Shown here piece after piece: positions 1 through 8,838 of a DNA stretch of 64,000 bases. The number at the start of each line of letters is the position of its first letter. The stretch's first letter is position 1. The notes beneath the pieces were generated by a model. The model did not search any database. It was not told the DNA's origin and was given only the letters and a program-made list of their open reading frames with translations. This DNA comes from Sphingopyxis granuli NBRC 100800. GTDB lineage: Bacteria; Pseudomonadota; Alphaproteobacteria; Sphingomonadales; Sphingomonadaceae. The position numbers were made by a program, and so were the translations under genes. The DNA lies in contig NZ_BCUA01000012.1 in assembly GCF_001591045.1 (NCBI RefSeq), positions 1 to 64,000 on the forward strand. The letters are read 5' to 3'.

Positions 1-17
1 GGCTTTCGCCGGGGAAC
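1..17. repeat. truncated GC-rich intergenic palindrome
   Basis: The window opens inside a short palindromic element (GGCTTTCGCCGGGGAAC). The same bases recur in the complete element at 52167-52188 and, inverted, at 52123-52144, so this is one copy of a dispersed intergenic repeat cut by the window edge. Confidence 0.6.
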
Positions 18-66
18 AACTCCCTACTTGCCTGAAGGGTATATATCCCGACCTGATCCGGGGGAA

Positions 67-101
67 GCAATCCGGGGCGGTCTGCGCGCGCTCCGGATTG
101 C
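67..101 (-). terminator. hairpin downstream of the hemerythrin-like gene
   Basis: GCAATCCGG (67-75) pairs perfectly with CCGGATTGC (93-101) around a 17-nt GC-rich loop, just beyond the stop codon at 115. There is no clear U-run, so it may be a terminator or a 3'-end stabilising hairpin. Confidence 0.45.
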
Positions 102-114
102 GGCCGCGCCGTCG

Positions 115-615
115 TCAGGCCCCGGACCCCAGGAAACGGGGGAACAGGATGTCGTTCTCGATATGGATATGGTCGGTCAGATCGGCCGACAGCTTGGCCA
201 GGCCCGCATACAGGGCCCGCCAGGTCCCGCAGCCGCCCTCCGGAATCTGCAGGCCCTGCGTGAGGCCATCGACCGCCCGCAGGAAGGCGCCGTGATCGTC
301 ATGCTCGGCCATCATCACCATGATCGGCGTGCCGATTTCGGGACGTCCGCCTTTCTTCATCTGCGGAAAAAGGACCAGTTCCTCCTTCTGCATATGGATG
401 GTCAGCTCGCCGAGCATCTGTTTCAGCAACGCGGCAAGCCCCGCAGGGACCGCCGGGTGGCCCTGATGCGCCTGCTCGACGCGCTGTGCCATCTGGATGA
501 GATCGGGAAGCTCCCGGCTGTGCACGCGGTGATAGCGCTCGATGATATGGTCGACGAGAGCGGGGGTCTCCGCTGCGTCGACCGGGTCGGCCGTTTCGAC
601 GGGATTGCTTGCCAT
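115..615 (-). CDS. hemerythrin HHE domain protein, RIC/YtfE-ScdA-like (short form)
   Basis: A 166-residue four-helix hemerythrin-like protein that probably holds a non-haem di-iron site. His and carboxylate ligands appear in the expected order: DHIIERYH near the N-terminus, HMQKEE, EHDDHG and HIHIENDILFPR at the C-terminus. This matches the C-terminal half of RIC proteins (YtfE, ScdA), which repair Fe-S clusters after nitrosative or oxidative damage. The N-terminal ScdA_N segment with its cysteines, present in full-length RIC, is absent. The start at 615 is chosen because a GGAGG lies about seven bases upstream; an in-frame start at 714 would lack one. Function in Fe-S repair is inferred from the domain only. 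Confidence 0.75.
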   Translation of the reverse strand: MASNPVETADPVDAAETPALVDHIIERYHRVHSRELPDLIQMAQRVEQAHQGHPAVPAGLAALLKQMLGELTIHMQKEELVLFPQMKKGGRPEIGTPIMVMMAEHDDHGAFLRAVDGLTQGLQIPEGGCGTWRALYAGLAKLSADLTDHIHIENDILFPRFLGSGA

Positions 616-685
616 ATCACGACCTCCATCTGTCGCCGCAAAGATCGGCGGATGCCTCGGAATAAAATAGGTATCTGATATGCGT

Positions 686-714
686 ATTTTGCGACGATGC
701 ACGATCGATGTCAA
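686..714 (-). promoter_or_regulatory. candidate sigma-70 promoter of the hemerythrin-like gene
   Basis: On the minus strand TTGACA (714-709) is followed by exactly 17 bases and CAAAAT (691-686), about 70 bases before the start codon. The -35 box overlaps TTGACATCGATCGT, a weak half-match to an FNR/CRP-type site (TTGAT-N4-ATCAA). The oxygen/NO control suggested by that match is speculative. Confidence 0.45.
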
Positions 715-774
715 GATAAAGCGGCTCGGTATGGTGCCGCTGCGCGCGATGGCTGCCCGCTGTGTTCCTGAAGG

Positions 775-1677
775 TCAGATCCGGCAGTCGGTCCGCGATG
801 CCGACAGGGCGGCGATGATCGCCTCGCGCTGCGCGGCCGGCAGTTCGGGCCGCCCGACGACGGCGAGTTCGAGCCGCTCGGCATGCCCGGAGATCGGCCG
901 GAAGGTCAGGCCGTCGATCACCAGATGCGCGAGCGACGCGGGCGCGAGGATGACGCCTTCGCCCGCGGCGGCGAGCGCGGCCGCGGTGATGAAGTCGCCC
1001 GTGGCCCTGATCCGGGGGCGGCCCTCGGCCTTGCGGAGCAGACGCCGCACGGTCTCGGCGAGTTCGTCCTCGACGTCGAACTGCGGCGTCAGAAAGCATT
1101 CGGGCACCAGATCGCCGATAGCGATGCTGTCGTGGCGGGCGAGCGGATGCGTCGTCCCGAGCCCGAGCAGCATCGGCTCGTGGTGACGGGCCAGCACCGC
1201 CGCGCCGCGCGGCCACGACGGGCGGGGGCGGACGATCGCGACGTCGATACGGCCTTCGGCCAGCTCGCGAAGCTGCGCGGGCGTTTCGATCAGCCGCGGC
1301 TCGATCTCCAGATCGGGAAACGCTGCGCGCAGGCCGCGAACCATGTCGCTCAGCAACGCGGTCATCGCGCCCGAAAAGACATAGCCGATGCGAAGCGGCC
1401 CCGTCGCCCCTCGCGCGACATTGCGTCCGAGCTGTTCGGCGCGCAGGAGCCCGGCGAGCGCGTCGCGCGCTTCGTCGTGAAACAGCTCGCCCGCCCGCGT
1501 CAGCGTGACCTTGGACCGGCTGCCGCGGTGAAACAGGCGCGCGCCGAGGTTTCCCTCCAGTCGCTGGAGCTGGCGGCTTACGACCGGCTGGGCGATGCCG
1601 AGGCGGTCGGCCGCGCGGACGAAACTGCGCTCCTCGGCAATCGCGAGGAAAATTTCGAGCGGGCGGCGGTCGAGCAT
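775..1677 (-). CDS. LysR-family transcriptional regulator, divergent to gcdH
   Basis: A 300-residue LysR-type regulator. The N-terminal winged helix-turn-helix (residues about 3-60) includes AADRLGIAQPVVSRQLQRLE, followed by a periplasmic-binding-protein-like effector domain. The start at 1677 has AGGA about seven bases upstream. It is transcribed away from a glutaryl-CoA dehydrogenase gene with a 91-bp gap holding two similar palindromes. That is the classic LysR arrangement, and a gcdH neighbour is common for this regulator group, so control of gcdH by glutaryl-CoA or a related metabolite is a reasonable inference. Confidence 0.88.
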   Translation of the reverse strand: MLDRRPLEIFLAIAEERSFVRAADRLGIAQPVVSRQLQRLEGNLGARLFHRGSRSKVTLTRAGELFHDEARDALAGLLRAEQLGRNVARGATGPLRIGYVFSGAMTALLSDMVRGLRAAFPDLEIEPRLIETPAQLRELAEGRIDVAIVRPRPSWPRGAAVLARHHEPMLLGLGTTHPLARHDSIAIGDLVPECFLTPQFDVEDELAETVRRLLRKAEGRPRIRATGDFITAAALAAAGEGVILAPASLAHLVIDGLTFRPISGHAERLELAVVGRPELPAAQREAIIAALSASRTDCRI

Positions 1678-1681
1678 CTTT

Positions 1682-1730
1682 CATTCCTGAATGCGATCGA
1701 ATAATGATTTTAATGACATTGATAGAATGA
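1682..1730. promoter_or_regulatory. two CATTC/GAATG palindromes, likely LysR operators
   Basis: In the 91-bp gap between the LysR gene and gcdH, CATTCCTGAATG (1682-1693) is a perfect inverted repeat. A related element CATTGATAGAATG (1718-1730) lies 36 bp further on. Two similar dyads between a divergent LysR gene and its neighbour suggest autoregulatory and activation sites. Confidence 0.5.
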
Positions 1731-1768
1731 AAATCGGGCGTCAAGGGACGCCGGAAGGAGTATGTTCG

Positions 1769-2953
1769 ATGGCTGATATCCGACCGTTCGACTGGGAAGA
1801 CGCTTTGGGGCTCGATGCCCAGCTGGAGGAAGAGGAACGGATGATCCGCGACGCCGCGCGCGCCTTCGCCACCGATCGCCTGCTGCCGCGCGTCGTCGAC
1901 GCCTTCGCCGAGGAGCGGACCGATCCGGAGATCTTCCGTGAAATGGGCGAGCAGGGGCTGCTCGGCGTGACGGTGCCCGCCGGATATGGTGGCGCCGGCG
2001 CCTCCTACGTCAGCTACGGGCTGGTCGCGCGCGAAATCGAACGCATCGATTCGGGCTATCGCTCGATGATGAGCGTCCAGTCGAGCCTCGTCATGTATCC
2101 GATCCTCGTCTATGGCAGCGAGGAGCAGCGGCAGCGTTATCTGCCCGGCCTCGCGCGCGGCGAACTGATCGGCTGCTTCGGGCTGACCGAGCCTGACGCG
2201 GGGTCCGATCCCGCCGGGATGCGGACGCGCGCGCGCAAGGTCGACGGCGGCTTCCGGCTCAGCGGCAGCAAGACCTGGATTTCGAACGCGCCGATCGCCG
2301 ACGTCTTCGTCGTCTGGGCGAAGTCCGATGCGCATGGCGGCGCGGTGCGCGGCTTCCTGCTCGAAAAGGGCATGGCCGGCCTCTCGGCGCCGAAGATCGA
2401 GGGCAAGCTGTCGCTCCGCGCCTCGATCACCGGCATGGTCCTGATGGACGACGTCTTCGTTCCCGACGATGCGCTCCTCCCCGGCGTTCAGGGGCTCAAG
2501 GGGCCCTTCGGCTGTCTCAACCGGGCGCGCTACGGCATTTCGTGGGGCGCGCTGGGGGCGGCCGAATTCTGCTATGCCGCCGCGCGCAATTACGGGCTGG
2601 AACGGCACCAGTTCGGGCGGCCGCTCGCCGCGACCCAGCTCTTCCAGAAGAAGCTCGCCGACATGGCGAGCGAGATCGCGCTCGGCCTCCAGGCCAGCCT
2701 GCGCGTCGGCCGCCTGCTCGACGAAGGCGGCATGGCTCCCGAAACCATCTCGATCGTCAAACGCAACAATGTCGGCAAAGCACTCGACATAGCCCGCACC
2801 GCCCGCGACATGCACGGGGGCAATGGGATCGCCGGCGAATATCATGTCATCCGCCACATGGTGAATCTCGAAACCGTGAACACCTATGAAGGCACGCACG
2901 ACATGCATGCCCTCATTCTCGGCCGTGCCATAACGGGGATCGCGGCTTTCTGA
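1769..2953 (+). CDS. gcdH: glutaryl-CoA dehydrogenase (acyl-CoA dehydrogenase family)
   Basis: A 394-residue FAD-dependent enzyme that oxidises and decarboxylates glutaryl-CoA to crotonyl-CoA in lysine, tryptophan and glutarate breakdown, passing electrons to ETF. Family marks include [23 protein letters not shown] and the [20 protein letters not shown] end segment, which contains the catalytic Glu (E374). Length matches GcdH (about 395 aa). The start at 1769 follows GGAAGGAG with eight bases spacing; the in-frame start at 1691 would run into the operator region. It stands alone, opposite its probable LysR regulator. Confidence 0.88.
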   Translation: MADIRPFDWEDALGLDAQLEEEERMIRDAARAFATDRLLPRVVDAFAEERTDPEIFREMGEQGLLGVTVPAGYGGAGASYVSYGLVAREIERIDSGYRSMMSVQSSLVMYPILVYGSEEQRQRYLPGLARGELIGCFGLTEPDAGSDPAGMRTRARKVDGGFRLSGSKTWISNAPIADVFVVWAKSDAHGGAVRGFLLEKGMAGLSAPKIEGKLSLRASITGMVLMDDVFVPDDALLPGVQGLKGPFGCLNRARYGISWGALGAAEFCYAAARNYGLERHQFGRPLAATQLFQKKLADMASEIALGLQASLRVGRLLDEGGMAPETISIVKRNNVGKALDIARTARDMHGGNGIAGEYHVIRHMVNLETVNTYEGTHDMHALILGRAITGIAAF

Positions 2954-2959
2954 ACCGAT

Positions 2960-2982
2960 GGGCCGGCCACAGCGGCCGGCCC
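2960..2982. terminator. GC-rich hairpin between gcdH and the GH3 gene
   Basis: GGGCCGGCC (2960-2968), loop ACAGC, GGCCGGCCC (2974-2982) forms a perfect 9-bp stem right after the gcdH stop. It lies between convergent genes and could stop transcription from both sides; no U-run follows. The remaining bases up to 3132 show nothing else. Confidence 0.5.
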
Positions 2983-3132
2983 GCGCATGCGGGGCTTCAA
3001 GCAGGCCCCTCTGCCTAAAAGAAGGCACCCATCGCCCAGATGCCAGTGTAAGGTTGCGCGGTTTTCCGCCCTTTCCTTCGGCCAGGTTCCGGCGGCCGGC
3101 ATAGGCCGTTCGGTAATCGCCTTTCGAGTGGA

Positions 3133-5214
3133 CTAGAACCGAACCGATACGCTGAGATCGGGCTCGACGCCCCCGGATATGCAGATTTCATGGGGGCCCG
3201 ATTCGAGCTTCCAGCCGTGCGTGGTCTCGTCACGGTAGCGCAGATCGTCGAGATCGATGGCCATCGCGATCGTCCGCGTTTCGCCGGGATGGAGGGAAAC
3301 GCGCTTGAAGGCCTTCAGCGCCTGCGGCCAGCGCTCGACGCTGCCCGGATACCGGACATGGCACAGGATGCTGTCGTCGCCGGGACGGTCGCCGACATTG
3401 GCGACGGTGACGGAAACATGCACCGCCCGGTCGGATGCCGAGACGCGCAGGGCGCGGCGGGCGAAACGCGTGTAGCTGAGGCCGTGCCCGAAGGGATAGC
3501 GCGGCTCGATCCCGTCGCGCATCAGCTTCGCATAACCGTGCCAATGATCGTAGACGATCCTGTCCGCATCGCGGTCGAAGAAGGGATAATCGGCGGGATC
3601 GCGCGCCACCGTGAAGGGAAGGCGACCCGACGGATTGACGTCGCCGAACAGGATATCGGCGAGCGCGGCGCCGCCCTCCATCCCCGAATAGAAGGTCTGG
3701 AGGATCGCCCCCGCCTGCGCGCGCCAGCCTTCCACCAGCACCGCCGATCCCGCGACGATCGCGACGACCACGGGCGTTCCGGTCGCGGCGACGGCTTCGA
3801 TCAGCGCAATCTGCCGCGCGGGCAGGTCGAGCGACAGCCGATCCCCTCCGATCGCCGGGCGCCTGCCGCTTGCATCGCTTTCCTGGCCCAGCGTGATGTC
3901 GCCCGGTATATATTCGCCTTCTTCGCGTGCATTGTAGCCTGCGACGATCAGCGCGGCGTCGGCATCGCGCGCCGCCGCGACCGCCGCGTCGATGTCATCC
4001 TCGTCGCCGACCGCGATGGCGTCGGCGCCCAGCATCGCGCGCAGCGCCTCGATCGGCGTGACCACATGGGGAGCGCGAACGCGGCTCGACCCCATGTCGC
4101 CGGTGTTCTCGAGCGACGCCAGCCGGCCGAGCACGGCGAGACGGCGGACCCGGCTGCGGTCGAGCGGCAGGACGCCGTTGTTCTCGAGCAGCACGATCGA
4201 CTTCTCCGCCGCCTCGCGTGCCAGCGCGACATGCTCCGCGGACGCGACCAGTTCGGCGGGATAGGCGGTCAGCGGATCGGGCGCGCAGGCGAAGCGATAT
4301 TGCGTGCGCAGGATGTTGCGGCAGGCGCGGTCGATCACGAAGGGCGCGACATGCCCCGCCTCGACCGCGGCGATCAGCTTTTCGCCCAGAATCTGCGGTT
4401 CGGGATTTTCGATGTCGAGCCCCGCCGCGACGGCATAGGGCTTGTAAAGGCCCATCACCCAGTCGGAATGCACGAAGCCCGCGAAACCCCATTCGCCACG
4501 CAGGATGTCCGTCAGCAAGCCGTGATGCTGGCCGCAATATTCGCCGTCGAACTTGTTGTAGGCGCTCATCACGCTCGCCACGCCGGCGTCGAGCGCCATC
4601 TTGAAATGCGGCAGATAGACTTCGTGAAGCGCACGCTCGCCGACCCGCACATCGACCTTGAACCGTGCGTTCTCCATCGAGTTGAGTGCGAAATGCTTGA
4701 CCGTCGCCATCACATTCTGGGTCTGGATGCCAAGCCCCAGCGCGCTTCCCATGGCGCCCAGATGGTGCGGGTCCTCGCCATAGGTTTCCTGCGCCCGGCC
4801 CCAGGCGGGGTGGCGAAGGATATTGATGCAGACCGCGCCCGAAAGGTCGCAGCCCTGCGCGCGGATTTCCTTCCCCATTGCCTCGCCGATCCGCATTTCG
4901 AGGTCGGTGTCGAAGGTCGCGCCGCGCGCCATGGTGCAGGGGAAGCAGGTGCTCTGCCCGCGCGCGACGCCGCGCGGCCCGTCGGTGAACCACAGCGGCG
5001 GGACACCGAGGCGTTCGATTCCGCTCCCGGCGCGATAGGGCCGCGCGCCCCATAGCTTGTCGTCGGCGGCGAACTCCCGGAAAAAGCCGCGGCCGGACAG
5101 CATGCCGACTTTCTCCGCCAGCGTTGCATGCTCCATGATCGCATCGATCGTCTCGGCGATCCATTCCTCGGAGGCGCCGCGCCGCGGGGAGAAATCATGC
5201 TGCTGGTCGGTCAT
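3133..5214 (-). CDS. glycoside hydrolase family 3 beta-glycosidase
   Basis: A 693-residue GH3 enzyme with the usual order: (beta/alpha)8 barrel (about 60-300), alpha/beta sandwich (about 330-560) and a C-terminal fibronectin-III-like domain with the PFGHGLSYTRF lead-in. The nucleophile is D251 in the VHSDWV motif, and KHFALNSMEN and GEDPHHLG are also recognisable. No signal peptide is visible, so it probably acts in the cytoplasm on imported glycosides. It follows the GPH symporter gene with an ATGA overlap, consistent with import followed by hydrolysis. Beta-glucosidase is the default family call; beta-xylosidase or another specificity cannot be excluded. Confidence 0.85.
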   Translation of the reverse strand: MTDQQHDFSPRRGASEEWIAETIDAIMEHATLAEKVGMLSGRGFFREFAADDKLWGARPYRAGSGIERLGVPPLWFTDGPRGVARGQSTCFPCTMARGATFDTDLEMRIGEAMGKEIRAQGCDLSGAVCINILRHPAWGRAQETYGEDPHHLGAMGSALGLGIQTQNVMATVKHFALNSMENARFKVDVRVGERALHEVYLPHFKMALDAGVASVMSAYNKFDGEYCGQHHGLLTDILRGEWGFAGFVHSDWVMGLYKPYAVAAGLDIENPEPQILGEKLIAAVEAGHVAPFVIDRACRNILRTQYRFACAPDPLTAYPAELVASAEHVALAREAAEKSIVLLENNGVLPLDRSRVRRLAVLGRLASLENTGDMGSSRVRAPHVVTPIEALRAMLGADAIAVGDEDDIDAAVAAARDADAALIVAGYNAREEGEYIPGDITLGQESDASGRRPAIGGDRLSLDLPARQIALIEAVAATGTPVVVAIVAGSAVLVEGWRAQAGAILQTFYSGMEGGAALADILFGDVNPSGRLPFTVARDPADYPFFDRDADRIVYDHWHGYAKLMRDGIEPRYPFGHGLSYTRFARRALRVSASDRAVHVSVTVANVGDRPGDDSILCHVRYPGSVERWPQALKAFKRVSLHPGETRTIAMAIDLDDLRYRDETTHGWKLESGPHEICISGGVEPDLSVSVRF

Positions 5215-6635
5215 GTCGTCTGTCCATTGTCGGGGGTGGATGAAGCCCGGCCGCGGCGGCGTGCATTACGCCATCCGATCGCCCGGACGAGCCGCGCGTG
5301 GGTCCGCGTGTCGAGCGGGTAGAAATAGATGAACAGCCCGGCGCCGACCGCCAGCGCCGCGGGGACGAGCGTTGCCAGTCCGCGGATGCTCGTCAGCGTG
5401 TCGGGGGCTTGCGGCGCGTTGGGGACATAGCCGATGACGTCGAGCAATATGCCGATCAGGCCCGTTCCGACGCCGAGCGCGACCTTCTGCGTGAAGGCGA
5501 GAAAGCCGACGAGTGCCCCCTCTGCGCGGAGGCCGGTCTGCCATTCGCCTACCTCGACGGTATCGGGCAGCATCGACCAGAAAGTCAGCACGAAGGCTGC
5601 GTTCCCGACGCCGCTGAACGCCAGCAAGCCGTAAAGCATCGGCCCCGCCTTCGGCGCGATGGCGAAGATCAGGATGTTGGCGGTCGCACTGATCGCGATG
5701 CCGCTCAACCACACCGCGCGCTTGCCGATGCGCTGCGTCACCTTGACCCAGGGGAGCATCGACAGGGCCGCCGCGGCGAGCGAGACCGTCAGGCCGATAG
5801 TGATCGTCTCCTCGGATCCCGCATAATATTTCATGTAATAGAGCAGCGCCTTGCCGCCCATCGCATAACCGATCGAGCCGACGAGGGTTGCGCCGAGCAG
5901 GAGCAGGAATACGCGGTTCGACCCGACCGCGCGAAGCATCGCGGAAAAGGTCGGATGCGCGTCGGGCGCTTCGCCGATCGTTTCCTGGGTGCGCTTGAAG
6001 CAGTTGAGCAGCACCAGCGTGGCGATGAACGCATAGAGCGTTGCGACCCACAGGAAGCCTTCGCGGCCGCCGCCGAAGCGGGCTACGAGCGGCAGCGTCG
6101 CCGCAGCGAGGAACAGGCCGGTGATGATCGCGAACAGCATGCGCGCTCCCGCCAGTCGCGACCGGACGAGCGAGTCCGCGCTCATGCGGGCCGACAGGGC
6201 GACGAAGGGAATGTTCACGACGGTGTAGACCGTGCGGAACAGGATGTGCGTCGCAAGGCAGAAGAAGGCGAGTGCGTTGCCCGAAAGGCCCAGCGGCAGG
6301 AACATGGAGACGAAAGCGAGGGCGAGGAGCGGTGCGCCGAACAGCAGATAGGGGCGATAGCTGCCGAACCGGCTCCGCGTCCGGCTCGCGATCACGCCCA
6401 TCGCGGGATCGGTAATCCCCTCCCACATGAGCGCCGCCATGATGATCAATCCGCCGACCGAGGCGGAAATGCCAAGGACGTCGGTGTAGAAATAGAGCAA
6501 GAACAGCGAGCAGAAGGTGAAATAGAGGTTGAACGCCAGATCGCCCGACCCGTAAGCGACGACCGCGCCGGTGGGCAGGGATGATCGGTCCGCAAGATCC
6601 CGGTGTTGCCCCGCTCCAACGCTGCCATCGGCCAT
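5211..6635 (-). CDS. GPH-family sugar:cation symporter (MFS)
   Basis: A 474-residue membrane protein with about twelve hydrophobic segments and the GPH/MelB signature region (YGSGDLAFNLYF near residue 28, then DPAMGVIASRTRSRFGSYRP around residues 75-95). Members of this family move glycosides or uronides with Na+ or H+. GGGAGAG precedes the ATG at 6635. The gene is first in a two-gene operon with the GH3 enzyme and lies behind the TetR-type palindrome at 6697-6712, so it is probably induced together with the upstream receptor/sulfatase operon. Confidence 0.85.
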   Translation of the reverse strand: MADGSVGAGQHRDLADRSSLPTGAVVAYGSGDLAFNLYFTFCSLFLLYFYTDVLGISASVGGLIIMAALMWEGITDPAMGVIASRTRSRFGSYRPYLLFGAPLLALAFVSMFLPLGLSGNALAFFCLATHILFRTVYTVVNIPFVALSARMSADSLVRSRLAGARMLFAIITGLFLAAATLPLVARFGGGREGFLWVATLYAFIATLVLLNCFKRTQETIGEAPDAHPTFSAMLRAVGSNRVFLLLLGATLVGSIGYAMGGKALLYYMKYYAGSEETITIGLTVSLAAAALSMLPWVKVTQRIGKRAVWLSGIAISATANILIFAIAPKAGPMLYGLLAFSGVGNAAFVLTFWSMLPDTVEVGEWQTGLRAEGALVGFLAFTQKVALGVGTGLIGILLDVIGYVPNAPQAPDTLTSIRGLATLVPAALAVGAGLFIYFYPLDTRTHARLVRAIGWRNARRRGRASSTPDNGQTT

Positions 6636-6696
6636 CGCTGCTCTCTCCCTTTTATGGGGAGCATCTATCGCACCAGGGTCCGTCTGTCTCTAATTT

Positions 6697-6712
6697 TTAT
6701 CCAATCGGATAA
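6697..6712. promoter_or_regulatory. palindromic operator, copy 2 (TetR of glycan locus)
   Basis: TTATCC-AATC-GGATAA is a perfect 6-bp inverted repeat with a 4-bp spacer, directly after the TetR stop codon and upstream of the symporter/GH3 operon. The same element (TTATCC-ACTC-GGATAA) lies at 11112-11127 in front of the receptor operon. Two copies differing only in the spacer strongly suggest the binding site of the adjacent TetR protein. Confidence 0.72.
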
Positions 6713-7372
6713 TTATTTTCCGGATGCTTCTTCGCGCTTTGCGAGGCCGGGAAGGAACAGGGCGATGATCGCGTCGGAATAGGCCTCGATCGTCTCGTTC
6801 GAGCATGCGTCGATGCCGTGCGTCAATTTCGCTTCGGCAGCGAGGTTGAAGATCGACTGGGCGGCCCCCGTCAGCGCATAGACCATCAGCGCCGGGTCGA
6901 CCCGCGGCATCGTGCCGTCGCGCATCAGGATGTCCCATCGTGGGAAGATCCGGTCGTGGCTGGGGCGGATGAAGCTTTCCGATGCCCATGCCAGTCGCTC
7001 ATTGTCGCGGAAGGATTCCTGAACCATCAGCCGCGCATGCTCGGGGTGCTCGGCGCAATAGCGGACATAGCGCCGCAACGAGATTTCGAAAGCCTTGGCG
7101 GGGGGAAGGTCGGCTTCGCCGGGCTCGGGCTCCAATATCTCGCTCATGCGGGTGAAGAGCAGACGAACCGCCTCGCGCCACAATTCGTCCTTTGTGCCGA
7201 AATGATATTTGATCAGCCCGTGCTGGACGCCGACGCTTTCGGCTATTTCACGGACTCCGACACCGTCGAAGCCATGGCGGGAGAAAAGCTGCAGGGCTTC
7301 TTCGACGATCCGCTGCCGGGTCGCGACTCCGCGATCCTGGGTTTTTCTTTTCCGTCCCGGTTTCGACTGCAA
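6713..7372 (-). CDS. TetR/AcrR-family regulator of the sulfatase/glycosidase locus
   Basis: A regulator of about 219 residues with an N-terminal TetR helix-turn-helix (EALQLFSRHGFDGVGVREIAE, then GVQHGLIKYHFGTKDELW) and a helical ligand-binding C-terminus of YcdC/RutR-like size. It ends exactly where operator copy 2 begins and is the third gene of the receptor-sulfatase-regulator operon. Start choice is uncertain: no ATG is in frame upstream. TTG at 7372 has GAGG about eight bases before it and is preferred here; TTG at 7432 is possible but lacks a ribosome-binding site. Confidence 0.8.
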   Translation of the reverse strand: MQSKPGRKRKTQDRGVATRQRIVEEALQLFSRHGFDGVGVREIAESVGVQHGLIKYHFGTKDELWREAVRLLFTRMSEILEPEPGEADLPPAKAFEISLRRYVRYCAEHPEHARLMVQESFRDNERLAWASESFIRPSHDRIFPRWDILMRDGTMPRVDPALMVYALTGAAQSIFNLAAEAKLTHGIDACSNETIEAYSDAIIALFLPGLAKREEASGK

Positions 7373-7461
7373 CCTGCTTGCCTCAGACCTTGAATCATTA
7401 TCGTTCGACCGCGCTGCCAATACCAGCGACAATCGGACATAAGCAATAATGGAGAAACGGC

Positions 7462-8838
7462 TCAGGGGAGGGCTTTGCCGCCCGGAAGCCGATCGGGCTC
7501 CTTTTTCCGTCCGAGCGGCTCATATGTCTGACGATATTGCTCGAAGCGCGCGCGCATGGCCTTCACGACCTCGGGATGGCGCGTCGCCAGATTATAATCC
7601 TCGCCGGGATCGCTGCGCACGTCGAACAACAGATTGGCACCGATCCGTGCCAGCGGCAGATCATATCCCCGATAATAGCTGCGCGCGACGAATTTCCAGC
7701 GATCGGTGCGGATCGCCGCGACCTTCTCGTTGTCGAACAGGGCCAGTGCTTCGTGTGGGCTCGGCGCGCCGTCGAGCAGAACCGCGCTGATATCCTTGCC
7801 GTCGAGAACGAGATCCTTCGGCAGCGGTTTGCCGGCGAGTGCGGCGAAGGTCGGCAACAGGTCGAAATTCATCGTGATCGCGCTGCTGCGACTGCCGGCC
7901 GGGATGCGGCCGGGGCCCCAGGCGATGAACGGAACGCGATAGCCGCCGTCCCATCCCGCGCCGCCCTTGCGATCGCGCAGTTCGCCGGTCGATCCTTCGA
8001 ACCATGGTCCATTGTCCGACGTGACGATGACATAGGTATCGTTCTGAAGGTCGAGCCGTTCGATCTGTTCGCGCAGGCGGCCGAGTTCGGCATCGACCTC
8101 TTCGACGACGTCGCCATAGTCGCCGGCCGGCGAGTGCCCGGCGTGTTCCTTCGTCGGGTGAAGCGGAATATGCGGCGCGGTCAGCGCGAGCATCAGGAAA
8201 AAGGGGCGATCGCGATTGGCGTCGACGAACTCGCCGGCCCGCGCGAAGAATCGCTGCGTCAGGGCCACCATGTCGACGTCTTCCTGGGTGAATTCCACGC
8301 CCTCGCCCGCGGTATAGAGCGACAGCGGCTTCATGTCGTGGCTATAGGGAAGGCCGAAGAACAGGTCGAATCCCTGCACGGTCGGCGGCCAATAGGGTGG
8401 GGTGTGCCCAAGATGCCATTTGCCGATCAGCGCCGATGCATAGTCGTCGCCGAGCACTTCGGGAATCGTGACCTCTTCGGGCGGCAGGCCGTTCGTGTCG
8501 TCCGCCTGGATCACTTGCCACGCCAGCCCGGTGCGGATCGGATAACGCCCGGTCAGCAGGCCGGCGCGCGACGGGGTGCAGATATTCGCCGAGGCATAGG
8601 CATCGGTCATCAGCAGCCCGTCGGCGGCAAGCCGGTCGATATTGGGCGTGCGGATCGCGCGCGAGCCATTGGCCCCGATGTCGCCGTACCCGAGATCGTC
8701 GGCGAGGACGACGATGAAATTCGGCGGACGGCGCCGCGCGGCGCTGTCCTTCGACCGCGCCAGTGCCAGTGTGGAGACCCCGCCGGCTCCGGCGACGGCA
8801 AGGCTGGCGAGCAGGCTGCGGCGATCGAGTTCCATCAT
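7462..8838 (-). CDS. exported type I sulfatase (arylsulfatase A family)
   Basis: A 458-residue sulfatase. C87 in the CTPSRAGLLTGR motif is the residue converted to formylglycine, and D47/D48 of LADDLGYGD start the metal site. Further family marks are IGKWHLGH and TSDNGPW. The N-terminus (DRRSLLASLAVAGAGG) looks like a Tat signal, placing the enzyme in the periplasm. It overlaps the receptor gene as TGATG and precedes the TetR gene by about 30-90 bp, so the three are co-transcribed. It probably removes sulfate from an imported sulfated glycan or aryl glucoside before the GH3 step. No maturase gene is present in the window. Confidence 0.88.
   Translation of the reverse strand: MMELDRRSLLASLAVAGAGGVSTLALARSKDSAARRRPPNFIVVLADDLGYGDIGANGSRAIRTPNIDRLAADGLLMTDAYASANICTPSRAGLLTGRYPIRTGLAWQVIQADDTNGLPPEEVTIPEVLGDDYASALIGKWHLGHTPPYWPPTVQGFDLFFGLPYSHDMKPLSLYTAGEGVEFTQEDVDMVALTQRFFARAGEFVDANRDRPFFLMLALTAPHIPLHPTKEHAGHSPAGDYGDVVEEVDAELGRLREQIERLDLQNDTYVIVTSDNGPWFEGSTGELRDRKGGAGWDGGYRVPFIAWGPGRIPAGSRSSAITMNFDLLPTFAALAGKPLPKDLVLDGKDISAVLLDGAPSPHEALALFDNEKVAAIRTDRWKFVARSYYRGYDLPLARIGANLLFDVRSDPGEDYNLATRHPEVVKAMRARFEQYRQTYEPLGRKKEPDRLPGGKALP

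Noticed and set aside
701-714. FNR-type box before the hemerythrin-like gene
   Set aside because: Only one half-site matches well (TTGAC versus TTGAT; the other half ATCGT is poor), so it is mentioned only as part of the promoter.
617-3028. 803-codon minus-strand frame across the LysR gene and gcdH
   Set aside because: It overlaps two well-recognised genes in other frames and has no recognisable domain.
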